DNA of 64,000 bases from Thozetella sp. PMI_491 (GCA_021432635.1 MU270022.1:1426001-1490000); one strand, 5' to 3'. Shown: positions 1-12,358, counted from the stretch's first letter. Numbers and translations are program-made. The notes: a model not told the origin generated them from the letters alone.

Positions 1-1377
1 CCACCAGCTATCGACTCTGATGAGACTCAAGCCACGGCACCAAGGTCAACTCAACAATGAACGATCGACCCTACATCTCTAGCAAGGACAAGGCAGAGGC
101 GAGGCGCAAGCGGAAGACTATGGCTCAAGTACCCGGGGATGCCCCAAAGCTTCCCATGAGTGAGCCCATAGTATCCCCTCATGTTCCTGATCCTGGCCGG
201 CCTTGCGGCACTCAGTGCCTGGCCCTCACGCCGACCGAACAATTCGCACATAGCCCATGTGAGTCGGCGACGCAGGATATGGTCTTCTCATGTTAAGAGT
301 AGTGCTAACATATGTTGGCGTAACCATCAAGGGTTCTGGCAGAGCGACCTAGTTTCTGGGTCGATTCACCTGCGAATCAACGACCTCGAAGCCTCAGCAC
401 TGCAGCATGTTCTACCCGAGTTTACCTTTGTCGGGACAGACCAGATCCAGGCCGAAGTCTATCATCTTCTGTCACAGATGCAGTATCATATGGAGAGAAT
501 CGGCACTCTGCTCAGTGTCGAGCAGTTCCGAGACAGACCCAGCCTCCAGAGCCAGATGCGCCCACCGGGTCACATCTAACTCCTGGCACCAAGGCTTGCA
601 AGAGATGATGGTTTGGCGATGGTGTAGCTTCCGTCTCATTCAGTGAGACTTGCTGAGCTCTCAACATAATTGGGTTGGCTGTTATTTTGGGTACCTAACG
701 GGACTGCTGGTGCCTCCTTTTCGTGGTATGTGTCGGGTCAGCGATGGAGTATATTAGCGGCAGGAAATTGTTACTGGAATTGTACGGAACGGCAGGTAAT
801 CATAAGCGTCGCAACCCTCTTTGAGTACAATATTGGTATGCCAGACTCACCGATCACGTCTTGGTGCTGTGATAGCCTGCTCCAAAGTTTCTTGCACGGC
901 GACGGTTCCGCTGAACCGGCAGGGAGCCATCTTGCTTGACGTTCAGGACATCGGGCTATCATTCCGAGTCAAGTAAAAACAGCTCGCCAATGTATCTCCT
1001 TCTTATGGCGCCTATGCCTCGGCACCCCAGAATGCAATGGAGCGGGCGATGCCCTCGAATAGCACAGGCCGTCATTACCACATTAGCCGGCCATCGGGTT
1101 ACCGTGCATGATCGAACTGAAACCCCGTTCCCATGAAATATTTTAAGGTACTGCGTCGTCCTACGGTTATTTCGGCTATACTATGGCGTCGCATGGGTCG
1201 GAGACTCTGCATCCGGCAGGACACCTTCCAAGTGCATAACCCCGATGTCTCCCACCTTCACCAGTAATTCTCAGATGTTCAGACAATTAACCCAGTGTGG
1301 TGATTAAACAGTTCGCCGCTCCTGAAACGGCTTGAATTCGCGCCTTTTTATCAACACAGACTGTGGCCACCGACGGG
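1..1377. other. Gene-poor left edge, no gene called
   Basis: Only short open frames are present, for example about 132 codons at 181-579 (+). None shows a family motif I recognise, and no convincing chain of exons joins them. The last few hundred bases must hold the promoter of the Zn2Cys6 gene that starts at 1378. The tail of a gene entering from the left, or an old decayed gene, cannot be excluded. Confidence 0.4.
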
Positions 1378-3044
1378 ATGGTGGGAGTTCCTGGCCGCTC
1401 CAAAGCATGCCTCACGTGTCGGAGACGAAGAAAAGGAGTGAGAAATGGTCTTCCCGCGAGATTACAATGCAAGCACTAGCAAAACTAACCAATGGCTAGT
1501 GTGACCTCGAAAGGCCAGCCTGCAACCAGTGCAGAAAGGCTGGCTTGGATTGCCAAGGGTACGCGTCCCAACGGGTTTTCGTGGTGAGCACACCGAGCAA
1601 CCGTCGCGCGGGATACTCTACATCCATCAGTAGTCTCTCGTCAATCTCTCCGTTTCACTTTATTGAGCGGAATCAGAATTCCGGAGATATCAAAAGCTTT
1701 CACTTAATGGCCCGGCCAGAGCTCGAGAGGAGATGCATGGATCTCTTCTGGGAAGCCTACTTCCCCTCCGGACAGCCAATTCCGCCGTACATATCCAGGA
1801 GCTACACGTGTGGTTGGACAGATACTGCTCAAAATCTCTACAGAGAAGACGATTCCCTGCGTTCTGCCTTGTTGGCTAACTGCCTTCTCATGCTTGGAAG
1901 ACGTTGTGGCACGCTCTGGATGCTAAGAGAAGGGCTCAAGCTGTACGGGAAAGCACTTTCTGGTTTGAGAAAGTCGCTGGGGATTTGCAACGGATTCAGA
2001 AGAGATTCATCGATTGCAACGGTGAAGTTGCTGAGCATGTTCGAGGTATAAACCCACTTACGAGGCCAAAAAAGAAAGGGGCCGCCTACTGACATTCCGA
2101 ACTTCTAGGCTTTCTCTAGGAAGGTAGACGACCAGGCAGTCGAGGAGCCCATGAACTGGCAGCAACACCATGCTGGGGAGCTAGCGTTATTTCTGGCCAG
2201 ATCTCCGGCTGCACATGTGAAATCCGACGCCCACCACTTATTTGCAGATGAGAGGGTAGAAATGGTGAGTTGATGCGGCGCGAACCTTTCCTGTACAAAT
2301 TCTCATGTCACTTAGGCCCTGTCTGCACTTCTGAGCCGGAAGAGGTTGGTATTAAGCAATCCCGAGTGGAAGAGCGTGCCGTGGCAGGAAATTCCGAAGG
2401 ATCTCAAGGATGTCCTGGTAGATGTTCTGGTCGAAATGCCTGGACTCTTGGAGGACTTGGACAACACGAAGTCTTGTGCAGAGCCAGGTAAGCAGGCCAT
2501 ATTACAACAAAGGCTTATACAGCGGTGCTGGGAACATGACCGACAGTTACTGCATTGGTTCGGATTGGTGTGTGGGGGGGAGAATCCCAGCAAGCATCCA
2601 TTTCCAGAGTCCACCACTAGAGACGCTGTCACATATGTTGCCGTTGTCCACGGCATGAGTTTATTCTGGACTACTTGCATCATACTGTATGACACTCTCA
2701 GTTTGGCTTCTGAGCCAAACATTGATCTGCCCGAGCACGCTGACCCAGGAGCTTACATCGGCAAGCTCGCCGATGCTCTTTCCATCCTGCTTAAGCCAGG
2801 TTCAGGGCTCTACGGACGGCAAAGTGCGGTCCTTTTGATCGAATATGCGATTCAGTATATCACGACGAGTACATCACTTTCGCGCAAAAATAAGGAACTG
2901 CTCGGGGTATTCAGAGATCTCAAGGACGGGCTAGCAAACGGGCCACTTCACAATCTCCACGGAATTGTTGCCGGCTACCCGGACTCTGTCAATGCATTCG
3001 TACAAGAATTTGGCTATATGTCTGAAGGAACCGATTTTGGATAG
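1378..3044 (+). CDS. Zn2Cys6 fungal transcription factor
   Basis: Nuclear DNA-binding regulator of the Zn2Cys6 (Gal4-type) class with a middle/C-terminal region like the Fungal_trans_2 family. Proposed exons are 1378-1437, 1500-2045, 2109-2264 and 2316-3044, giving 496 residues. The zinc cluster is complete: Cys at about 11, 14, 21, 28, 31 and 38 (spacing 2-6-6-2-6). The first intron falls just before the third Cys codon, so the cluster is visible only after splicing; the intron has GTGAG, an ACTAAC branch site and CTAG. The blocks 'ALLANCLLMLGR' and 'ELALFLARSPAAH' are typical of the family. The start is the ATG placed 10 codons before the first Cys. No neighbouring target is obvious, although the SGNH esterase gene follows on the same strand. 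The DNA target and inducer cannot be read from sequence. Confidence 0.85.
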
Positions 3045-4037
3045 TTATCCTCCTTTGAGATCCTCCATAAAACGTTCCAACGCAGCCTTCGACCTGCCCC
3101 AGAAGTCTTCTCTTCCATGTTTCATCTTAGGTGGCATCGAGGATAAAAAGGTCTACACAAATTGAGAATGCTTATAAAGTAATGCTTGTCAGACATCTGG
3201 AGATTCGTGGCCAGTTCTCATAGATTAGGGCCCATCATCATAGCCAAATTTTACCCAGACTAATACCATGACATAGATATGCTGTGTCATTTGGGCGTAG
3301 TTTATCACCGGTATTAGGAAGTTCTCGGCACGAGAGTCGGCACCTGTAACCATGATGCCTCGTTCTTCCCCAAGAGAGCTACGCCTCTGGCACTGCTGGA
3401 AGCTCTTCTGGAGTGACAAGACTTGGCACCGCCGAGCATCGGGTACGTGTAGATATCATTAGGCTGAAGATATATAATGCGGCTATTCAAAGAAGACTCG
3501 AGTAGGGTTGTATCCTATTCTGCAACAGACGAGCTTGCCCATATCCTGGGCTCGCTAGGTACATTGAAGCACGCAGTTGATACTCTGTCGCAGGAAACTC
3601 GCGCTAGGCCATAACGGGCTTCAATCCACGCCATCCAATCAGAGCCGCTCTGAGTTGTGTTCCCGCAACCCGGTTGTCCATCACGGCTCCTCAACCATGC
3701 CCATGCTGATTGGCTAGGCATACAAGGGCGGAGGGCCTCGCATTTGGAAACATTCGGCGCGCCGACTATCAAATCTCTCCATAGCCCGGAAGCTAGTTTC
3801 GGAAGCCGTGAACGGCATCAGGGCCAATTTTGCCGTAGGGTAGCACGGAGTCAAGTCCGGATAGCCTTGGTGGCTAGCTACTCACGCCGGTTGATGTAGT
3901 ATTCATTGTATTCTTCACGACTGGCGGTGCTCCGTCAGACTATAAGTACGGCTCGACATGAACGTAAAGGAGAACAAAAAATCGTAAGCTTCAATCCTAC
4001 AACTTCTCCGAGACCGAAACTGCAACGCAATACCAAG
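3045..4037. other. Intergenic, promoter of SGNH esterase gene
   Basis: About 1 kb with no supported gene. Short frames on both strands, for example 3515-3772 (-), show no family signature. The last 100 bases hold a TATA-like element and the leader of the SGNH esterase gene. Confidence 0.5.
3941..3946 (+). promoter_or_regulatory. TATA-like box
   Basis: TATAAG lies 97 bases before the proposed ATG at 4038. An upstream ATG at 3958, in another frame, lies in the leader, so the true 5' end may be downstream of it. Confidence 0.4.
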
Positions 4038-4634
4038 ATGCAACTGACACTTGCCCCCTTTTTCGCAAGCCTTGCGGCAGCTGCCGTGGCGAAACGACAG
4101 GCTGCCGGAACCATGGGCTTTATCGGCTGCTCCATGGCCGAGAATGTTGCTCAGGGCTACGTCGCAGACGGAGGCAAGCACATGTGGGGTCCGTACGGCA
4201 CCGGCGGCCTGGTGGTCCAGTCTTGGACCAACACCAATTCAGCACCCTGGGGCCAATTCGACAAGCAGGCGGCCAAGTATGGCAAGCCGTCCGAGGTCTG
4301 GGTCCAGATCTGCATCTTCCAGAATCCAGGAGCGACCTACGACGAGGTCAAGCAAATGATCGCCAACGCCCGGACGCATGCCGCGCCGGGTGCCAAGATA
4401 TGGATCACCGGCCAGCCCATCTACCCGGACAACCCTACCAGCTGCTTCCTCGCCGGCGCCCAGGGCCCCCAGCTGACCGTCGATCTTGCCAAGAAGGCCG
4501 GCGCTGACGCCTCTCTGAACGTAACCTACCCTGGCGATTTCAAGTTGATGAAGGGCGAGGTCCAGGACGGCTGCCACGCCAACACCGCAGGCCAGCAGTC
4601 TTTGGGCAAACAAGCCATTGCGTTCTGGGGTTGA
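4038..4634 (+). CDS. Secreted SGNH/GDSL-type hydrolase
   Basis: Probable extracellular esterase or acetylesterase, single exon, 198 residues. The N-terminus is a signal peptide of about 18 residues followed by KR, a possible Kex2 site. Block I of the SGNH fold is 'GFIGCSMAENV', with the likely nucleophile Ser32. Block V is 'DGCHANTAG', giving Asp177 and His180 in the usual DxxH arrangement. The open frame extends upstream to about 3906, but the ATG at 4038 is preferred because it directly starts the signal peptide and follows the TATA-like box at a normal distance. The size fits a compact fungal SGNH enzyme. Plant-wall polysaccharide deacetylation would suit the expansin and feruloyl esterase in the window, but the substrate is inference. 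Confidence 0.8.
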   Translation: MQLTLAPFFASLAAAAVAKRQAAGTMGFIGCSMAENVAQGYVADGGKHMWGPYGTGGLVVQSWTNTNSAPWGQFDKQAAKYGKPSEVWVQICIFQNPGATYDEVKQMIANARTHAAPGAKIWITGQPIYPDNPTSCFLAGAQGPQLTVDLAKKAGADASLNVTYPGDFKLMKGEVQDGCHANTAGQQSLGKQAIAFWG

Positions 4635-5068
4635 AGAGCAAAGTCGGTTGCGGGCTGTTCAGTATGGACATCGAGACAGTACTTGCCCAGAGTTCGTAGC
4701 CGCTGCAATCTGTCGCCCTTTTATCATAGCCTCTACAACATGATAGCCTGTGGATAGTCTCATTCCCAGGTAGCACAACTCAATTGGAGACTATTTGAAA
4801 TATTCGTTCGTCTTGAACATGCTTGTCTCCAACGTTGCTGGCCCCTGTCCCCTGTCTGCTAGGACCCACCTAAGCCGAGGCTTGAGAGCCGCATACATGC
4901 GTGTGATCACAATGCCGGCTCACACCGTAGCAAATCTTCATGAGCCCCGCATCCAAAGGCCACGGCCGCCTCAACTCACGCAAATCACCAGCGAAGCTTG
5001 CATGTCTAACTGACCGGGTCGTGATATAAACACCGCAAACCCTGTAGCAGATCTGCTTATCGCACAAT
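4635..5068. other. Intergenic spacer
   Basis: About 430 bases between two genes on the same strand. It should hold the terminator of the SGNH gene and the promoter of the DUF4267 gene. I see no further gene. Confidence 0.5.
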
Positions 5069-5487
5069 ATGGCTAGGTCGACAGTCCCAGCGACTCTCGC
5101 TCGACTGCTGGGAGTTGCTTTGGTCGCAAGCGGCGTAGGGCTGCATTTCATGCCCGTTCAAGGTTCGTCAATAGCCATCCTTTGTTTGCTCAATATTTTG
5201 GTCATTGAAAGGATTTAGGGGCGCGGCTATTTGGCATCTCCAATGCAACTCCTGAGATGGCTATGTTTGTCCCCGCCATGGGGAGCAGGAACACCGCTCT
5301 CGGCCTTGCGGTCCTCTACATGAGTTCCAGTGGGCAGAAAAGGGGAGTCCGGATACTACTGGGAAGCCTGGCAGCTATAGGGCTTGCTGATGCGAGGTTA
5401 TGCTGGGCTAGTGGGCAAACGGAGGGCATGGGAGTGCATATCATCAACGCAGTCCTAATTGGCGTCTTGTCCTGGCTATCTCCTTGA
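5069..5487 (+). CDS. Small membrane protein, DUF4267 family
   Basis: Proposed exons 5069-5162 and 5219-5487 (56-base GT-AG intron) give a protein of about 120 residues. It has about four hydrophobic segments: one near residues 10-28, then segments around 'AMFVPAMGSRNTALGLAVL', 'ILLGSLAAIGLADA' and the C-terminal 'IINAVLIGVLSW'. The 'GSRN..LGL' core and overall layout match fungal DUF4267 proteins, four-helix integral membrane proteins of unknown function. The intron is required: the first exon alone has no downstream match, and the join restores a glycine codon. No function is known. Confidence 0.75.
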
Positions 5488-7465
5488 TTTACAGCCTGAT
5501 ATTGCCCTCATGTTGGGCCTCGTGGACGAGACGGTCCAGGCATCACTCGGATACATACCGTGACGGGCATAGGTATCCATTCTTTGTCTTCTAACACAAT
5601 AATTACGTGCGAGCTCACAAATCTGCAATAGCGCCAGGCGGTGGTCGAGTCGAGTGTCATGCATCGATCAATACTGCTTCCCGCTAATACTGCCGCGGGC
5701 GGCGGAGGGAGAACAGTTGACTTCCCCCCGGAGCCAGGCCACGAGACGTCAATGATCGATCTGTTGACACGCTGAGTGGCTGGCTGCAACACCAGTTTCA
5801 CGAAAAATGCAAACCCGGCCATCTCCGACCCAGTGCGGAGTGCTAGGAAGGAAATACCTGCTGGACACTGCTGATAGTCGTCCTCAATAGACTCGGCTGA
5901 GATACACATGGATTTCTCGGCTACTAGCCCGCCGAGTCTATGTGCGACCATTCCTCTGGAACTCTTGCTGAGTGCGTAGATTTCCAAGCTCGGCAACATG
6001 AATTGCTATGTGTTCCCACCGTGCCCTTTCCCCTGCACCCCAGGGGCTTTGTGGCGTCGGCATCGTACACTAATGTCAGGATCCATGCTGTTGGTACGCT
6101 CTCGTGGAGGAGGTGCACTAGCCGGATGACCCAGGTTTGATGGCATCACATCCTGGGTGAATCACTCGTAAGCCCATGGATGAAGATCGTGTCGACTGTA
6201 GCGTCGCCGCGGAGGGAATCCACCAGCTGGAGTCCTCGCGTCCCTCTTTTTCCAAATATCGGGCCTCAGGGGCTAAATTTCACCGCCAGTCAGCACCTCC
6301 GTAGAGCGAATGGTCTAGCTAGGATAGTACCTATGCGAGTGCTAGAGCGAGAAACTTTGCGCCTTATCCGAACTAGCGGGTGAGCTTACGGAGATAGGTT
6401 CGTCCTTAGACTCAAATCGCGCGCTAGCAGTATTTGAAGCCTTTCGAGACGGACTGCGGTTGCCGCCATGGTCAGGTCGGGTTTGGCGCGGCCGCTCTCA
6501 ATGATGACGGCTAGGTAGTCAAGGTCGAAAGCTCCATCGGAGAGCCTTCTCATATTGCATGCCCTAGGCTCTGAAGTTGCCAAAAGGAGTTCCTTGCAGT
6601 GAAAGGAATTTGTCCAAGCCACCGCCGCTGACTACCCGGCTTGGAGAGGAATGCGGAGAGCGCCGCCCATGCATCCAGGCGCTGCGCAGCCCCGTTCATG
6701 TACCACGACCCCTCGTTTCCGCCCCCTCGTTTCTTCCCCCCCCTCGTTTCTTCCGCCCCCTCGTTTCTTCCGACCCCTGATTTCCGACCCCACGCTCACG
6801 CATACAGCTGAATAGGCTACGCGGGGCGAAGGAATAGCACGCTGTGAAATCAGGGTACCACAGGTACTTGGTAAGCTATGTAGTTAATTTATCATCCCTG
6901 TCTTTACAAAAAACAATCGATCCAAGCCAACGAATACATTCTTTATTTGTGAGAAGCGGTCAAAACGATAGGCGGGAAAAGATCGGGCTGGGTCTGGCAC
7001 AAAGTCTGCTGTAGACAATGCTCTTATCTCTTCCTTCGCGAGGTTTAACGGCATTAACAAACAAGTACTAAAAAAAACCCTTAGCCCGGTGTATTGATAT
7101 AGCAGATGGCCTACAAAAGACTACCACTTGTGCAAACTTGGCCCCCAGAGGAAAGTATGGCGCCCGAGCGGTGCTTGAACCACGAGTGGTTGCCTAATAT
7201 GCATAGTGTGCATAGCTGGATCATTCGCAGCCTCACATGTGCTTATAGGTGGCATTAGCCTATTTGGTGTCTAATTAAGATGTCAGCTTTTACGAGCCAC
7301 ATCCCCATCGAGTCAAAGCTCATAGATAATGTCCAATATAAGTTTGGGTATCAAGATACCTGCTTACCTACGCTATTTGGTTTTACCCTCCAATTTCTTC
7401 TCTTCGAGAGCTAATACAATGCTTTCAGGCTAAGTTTCGAATATTTAAGACGAGCGAAGCCGACG
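5488..7465. other. 2 kb gene-poor stretch with a C-rich minisatellite
   Basis: The longest open frame is about 163 codons at 5508-5999 (-). It lacks recognisable motifs and is not called. A short tandem repeat sits at 6706-6790. From about 6880 the DNA is more AT-rich and leads into the promoter of the DUF6536 gene. Confidence 0.45.
6706..6790. repeat. C-rich minisatellite, about five units
   Basis: About five imperfect copies of a 15-18 base unit with the core CCCCTCGTTTCTTCC are arranged head to tail, the last copy being degenerate (CCCTGATTTCC). The strand is strongly pyrimidine-biased. Confidence 0.85.
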
Positions 7466-9658
7466 ATGGCAGCCTCTGCTGTTCCGTATCGACGACTCTC
7501 CGGGTGGCGAAGAGCGGTGGCAGTCAACACTTACATTATCTCTTTGGTGTTTATATTCCTCGTCTCGCTACTGTTCTATTGCTGCGTACAAGCAAAGGGC
7601 TTGCAGTCATGGGTATTTTTTACCGCGACCTGCCAGAGCACTGGCCAGCTCAACCTGCTTATCCACCTAGTCATCAACATCCTGTCGACCATCGTACTTG
7701 GCTCTTCAAATTTCTTTATGCAGATCTTGAGCTCACCAACCCGTGCGGATGTCGACAAGCGCCACTCAATGGGTATATGGCTCAATATCGGTATTCCATC
7801 TGTCCGGAATCTTCGCTTGCTCCCGACCCGTCGCGTCGTCTGCTGGCTTCTGTTCCTGCTAAGCTCCTTTCCAATCCATATGCTTTCCAACAGCGCGGTA
7901 TTCCCGGCGCAGTACATTGCATCTGGATACACGACTCTTGTTGCTCATGACTCCATTGTTGACAGGGTTGGATTGTCTCTGCAGCAAGATAACGACCCAG
8001 ACGATGCGAGCTTCCAGGTGTGCTCGGATATAAATCAACCCAAGCCGCAGCCCTGGGCTGCGCCTATAGCGGCCAATGCAACAATAATCTTCAAGGATGA
8101 TGACAGATGGGAGAACATCGAGATTGCCCGCTGCCGTCAAATTTTGAGCAGTCGCCAGAGTCTTGTCACCTACCAGACTATCCTCCTTTCGGTTCACGGC
8201 CAATGCGAATCCACTCTCAATATCCCCAATGCTCCCGGCGATTGCCTATCTATTGTATCCTGCGGCTCGGATCCTTCCAATCCGTGGTGCTTATCCGGTG
8301 CGTGCGAGGGCTACGCCACCTCGTTGACTCCTGAACGGCTATCAATTGATTCCTGCTTTGTTGAGAAAGCGGAGGATCGCTGCAAGCTGGGAGTGTCTAA
8401 TGTGGCCCTACTCGTTGTTCTGGCATGCATGGCAGTCAAGTGTGCTCTCTGCCACTTCGTTACAACATTTATGCTCTCGGAGAAGCCACTTGCGACTATT
8501 GGTGACGCCATCAACTCATTCATCGTCGAAGAGGACCCAGCTACAGCTAGGGTGAGCTACATGGAGTTTTGGGAGACCTCCCTTTGGAGCAATCCGGCCT
8601 GCCAAGATATGCAAAGAGTGCATTGCTGGAAAGGAAGAACTCGTCGGCAGAGGGTCGTGATAAACTTTTGGGAATGGATTTTGTTTGGCGTTATTTCGTT
8701 GACTATTTCTATACTGGGGATTCTCTTTTTGCTATGGGCTGTCGTTTTACATCCACTAACGTAGGTTGAAGGCATCTATCTCTTTCATGCCTCCATTTCA
8801 TGCTAATCTGGCGCATTCTAGGGGTTCTGAGTTCGGGCAGAGCTTGTTCAATGCGATGCTTCCGGTCCCCGCCGTTGGCCAACTTCTGCCATCCATCCTG
8901 ACGGCGAACAGTCTTCAACTGATAATGGCATCCAATTACATGCTATGCAACTCAATCCTAACACAATTCTGTGTTGCGCGAGAGTGGGCAACATATCTGG
9001 ACAACTCTCGCCCGCTTCGTGTTAGCGAGCGTCGAGGGGCACAGATTTCCAGGTATTTCTTGCAGCTTCCATGGGGGTATAGCATATCACTCCTTACAAC
9101 GAGTGCTATCCTTCACTGGATCTTGTCCGAATGTTTCTATATTGTGGTCTTGGAAGGGGGTGAGCTCCCAGCCCTCCTGCGATTCGGTATGTCTCGATAG
9201 ACTGAAACTTTCTAGGATACCTGAGCGCCAAGTCGATAAACGTAGCAGAGCAACAGCCTACATTTATATTAGGGATGCAAGACAACTTGTTTATCGGGGT
9301 GGGAGCTTCCGCATGGGCACTCATCGCTTTCGTAATCCTACACGCTCTTATTGTCGCCTCGATCGTTGGCCTCGCACTCCGGCGTCTCCCTGCCATGCCA
9401 GTAGTTGGAACCAACTCTGCTGCGATATCATCCTGCTGCCATATTACCTCCTACAGCGAGATTGAACCTTGCAATAACATACTTCACGATGCTACGAATG
9501 GCTGCCACGATGGTCGAGATAGAGTCAAGCTCGCGCAAAGTAAAATCAGATGGGGAGCACCAAAGAGAGCAGGTGATGCATTTCGGCTCGAGCGCTTAGG
9601 CTTCGGAACAGAAGACGATGGTATTTCATCGCCAAGAGACGGCATGGCATATTGTTAA
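7466..9658 (+). CDS. DUF6536 multi-pass membrane protein
   Basis: Large fungal membrane protein of unknown function. Proposed exons 7466-8760, 8822-9159 and 9216-9658 encode 691 residues. The N-terminus 'SGWRRAVAVNTYI' opens the first membrane helix. The motifs 'HLVINILSTIVLGSSNFFMQ', 'SSPTRADVDKRH' and 'IPSVRNLR' are hallmarks of the DUF6536 domain, in roughly residues 10-160. After a long, probably extracellular loop come further helices near residues 315-335 and 405-430, then the conserved C-terminal half with 'SRYFLQLPWGYSI' and 'MPVVGTNSAAIS'. The second intron could use a donor at 9187, but that would be only 29 bases; the donor at 9160 gives a normal 56-base intron. Length is normal for the family. 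Transport and sensing have both been guessed for relatives; neither can be shown here. Confidence 0.85.
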
Positions 9659-10288
9659 ATATATATACTAAATGCAGCAGAGATAAATCTAATGCATTCT
9701 GAGAGAAAATGGGGGTGGTACTACTTAGCTGTTAATGAGCTTAAATTAATGTTCCGGCCAAGGCATAGTGCTATGATTCATCTTAACAATATGTTCGGAC
9801 GTTCCTCGCTGTAACCTGGAGATTAGACTCTGGTCTCCCAAAGCATCTTCCAAAGAATATCTCAATTTTAGGAGCCACTTGGTACTAGTGGAATCGGAGA
9901 ATGGAGGCTCGCCAACAGGGAAGAACAGGCTCTAGTCAATCCTAATGCTCTAGAAGAACCTCGCTTAGCCCAATTTTTGGGGCCGACTCAGTAGCGATGG
10001 TCTACATTCATTGGTCAGAACAACAAGACTGGAATAGGACACTACCATAGCCATTTGGTTACTTGGGTCAGAAGATGTCGGGAGAGATTCTCGATAATTC
10101 CGACTTTATAAGACCATAAATTGCGTGTATAATATGCAGACGGTGTCTCCGCCATGTATTCAACATGTGCAAGTGAAAGATACAGATCAGTAGAACCCAA
10201 GAGTTCTAAATGTAGAATTGGACTGCTCCATTGCCCTCTTCTCTCCACCACGCGCTTATCTAGTTCATTCCTCTCATGGAGACAGAAA
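9659..10288. other. Convergent intergenic spacer
   Basis: About 630 bases between the DUF6536 gene (+) and the expansin gene (-), which point at each other. It should hold both 3' untranslated regions. I see no gene. Confidence 0.5.
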
Positions 10289-11327
10289 CTAGAAGTTGGA
10301 TGAGGCCGTTGCCTTCGAGTCGGATGCGACGCTCACATTGCTAACGACGATGGACTGACCACTCTTGCTCGTGACACGGACATCCACCGTGGTGGTGCCG
10401 AAACCGCTCGGGTTCTCGAAGAAGTTGTAGTCGCGGCGGGTCGTGGCCTGCCAAGTACTCCCGCCATCGGTGCTAACTTCGAGGCTTGTCACGGGCTCGT
10501 TCGAGTTCACGACCTGCATGGAAAACCAGTACTGCGACGTGCCGGACTTGTTTTGCAGCGTGATGGGCGACGTGATTCCACAGGACACAAACTTGTACGA
10601 GATCGAGATGATACCGGCCGAGATGGAACCCAGCTCGGCGAAGGCGTTCTGGAAGAGATCCAAGTGGTCCGAATTGCACTCCGGGCACTGATCAACAACC
10701 TAATTCCAGCGAGGCGCGGTTAGTGAGGGCGGGGAGACACGCAGCGAGTCATAGCGAACTTACCATGGCGGTGATGGAATTGCCATTCGGTCCTGTGACT
10801 TGGACACAGGAGCCGCAGTTGCTGGCGCTATCCCACGCCGAGCCAGAAAAGGCCGTGCCAAACAGACCCGAAGGCAGCGTGTAGCCGGTGAAGGAGCACG
10901 TGCCGCCGGCAAGGTTGCCCCCGTAGAAGGTAGCCTCGCCGGATACCGCAGCCGAGCTACCGCCGGTATTGCCGCTGTCACTCGTGCCAGTGCTAGAGCC
11001 CGACGTGGGGACAGGGTCACTGGCGGGGGCACTGGTGCTTTCACTGGGCTCTACAGTCGTGGCCGGCGTCGCCACCGTGATAAGGGTCGTGGTGGGGGGT
11101 GCAACCTCGACCGGGGGGGGAGTTTGCTCAGCCTCAGCGACGGTAGTCTCCTGCTCGATAACAGGGACTGTCGTCGACGTAGTCACGGTGCTCAGAGTCG
11201 TTGGAGTCGGGATCGGAGTTGGGGTTGGGTCCTCATCCTCCCAGACTGTGACCGTGGTGTATACAGGCGGGGGGCATGCTAAGGCCAGGGTTCCGAAGAA
11301 TAGAGCCAGGGGGGTGCTGTGTCTCAT
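10289..11327 (-). CDS. Secreted expansin-like protein with Ser/Thr-rich stalk
   Basis: Probable extracellular wall-loosening protein of 324 residues from exons 11327-10764 and 10699-10289. A signal peptide (about residues 1-18) is followed by a Pro/Thr/Ser-rich stretch of about 115 residues, likely heavily O-glycosylated. Next comes a double-psi beta-barrel (about 132-225) with 'GEATFYGGN', 'GGTCSF', 'CGSCVQVTGP' and 'VVDQCPECNSDHLDL'; the Asp of VVDQC (residue 191) is the conserved expansin/RlpA residue. The C-terminal 90 or so residues, with 'YWFSMQVVNSNEPV' and 'TTRRDYNFF', resemble the expansin second (CBM63-like) domain. Both domains being present distinguishes it from single-barrel loosenins and cerato-platanins. 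Having the stalk before the barrel is less usual. Expansins have no known hydrolytic activity. Confidence 0.85.
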
Positions 11328-12358
11328 CGTGATAGAAGGTACGGAGGGTTCGGGGCTCAGAGATGTCGAGGTAGTGCAACTAGGGCTTAAAGGCTACGTC
11401 TTGGACCAAGGATCCGAGCGTGGCAGAACAGCAGTCCTTCCAGGGAGTGCAACGGGAGTAGTGGTGCGAATACTTGGAAATTTGACGAGGCGGGCAAACT
11501 CAGTTTCTGGTAGTAAACTTCGTCAAGCTGCAATTGATTGCAAGTGAACAGAACGGAATGCTTCGAATCCTCGGAACGAGTGACAAAAATACAAAGATAA
11601 TGAGCGACTGGCCGCGAGGGCAGAACGAGAGACGAAACGAGAGGCGAGGCGAGCTCTAGGGCGAAGCGCTGAAGGCCAGGAGGAGAGGGAAGGAGAAAAG
11701 AGAAGGCGTGCAGTTTTGACGGCCAAGCGGCCGCCGTTGCTACCAGCATCATCGCCGCAGTTCAGTTTGATGAGTCGCCCCTTCATGATCTGACGACGGG
11801 GGTGTCGAAACGGCGGCGCAGATGGGCGCCGAATCACAGCGCTCGAAGTTGGGGTGCGGGGCAGTGCCCACCCAGAAAATAAATAGGGGCTCGGAGAATA
11901 AATAAGCAGCTCACATCACGCTGTGCTCCTGGTGGAACCATGCATGCTACGAGCGTACATCTTGCGACATTTGCATCCTCGATTTTGTCACGACTTCTGT
12001 AATTCTGGCACGCTCTTCATAGAACCCGCAGCAAGGTAGCGAGTGCCTAAGCTGCCGGCATACTTGGCGACGCCTTACTTTATCGCGCGCGCAAGAAGGC
12101 GTAGGGCGGAAAAGAATGCGTACATTCCAGTCAGACAGGAAGATGGTGTAATGAACGTGTCGAACGCCTATGCAAGCAAAATCATGGTTCAGAATACGGT
12201 CTCTGTGCTCCCGTAGTCCAGTCTTCGGCTACTAGTGATTGAGCCCTGGAAGCTCTGGTATATAACACAAAGACCATCTCTAGCCTAGTATTTCTATACG
12301 TTGGGTTTGATGCGCAAGTATCACCCAAGACGCCCCTAGCCATGCCTAGTCTATCGCG
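11328..12358. other. Expansin promoter and spacer
   Basis: About 1 kb. The first 500 bases upstream of the expansin gene are purine-rich on the + strand (for example 11640-11705) and probably form its promoter and leader. An AATAAATA word occurs twice near 11880-11905. The rest is spacer to the 3' end of the MFS transporter. No gene is supported. Confidence 0.45.

Noticed and set aside
181-579. Open frame of 132 codons near the left edge
   Set aside because: No motif, no clear start context and no exon partner; nearby frames are equally open.
5508-5999. Open frame of 163 codons on the minus strand
   Set aside because: No recognisable domain; composition looks like chance and no intron model extends it.
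7138-7200. Possible tRNA-like stretch
   Set aside because: No T-arm consensus and no cloverleaf could be folded by eye.
9187-9215. 29-base intron in the DUF6536 gene
   Set aside because: Too short for a fungal spliceosomal intron; a donor at 9160 gives 56 bases and keeps the frame.
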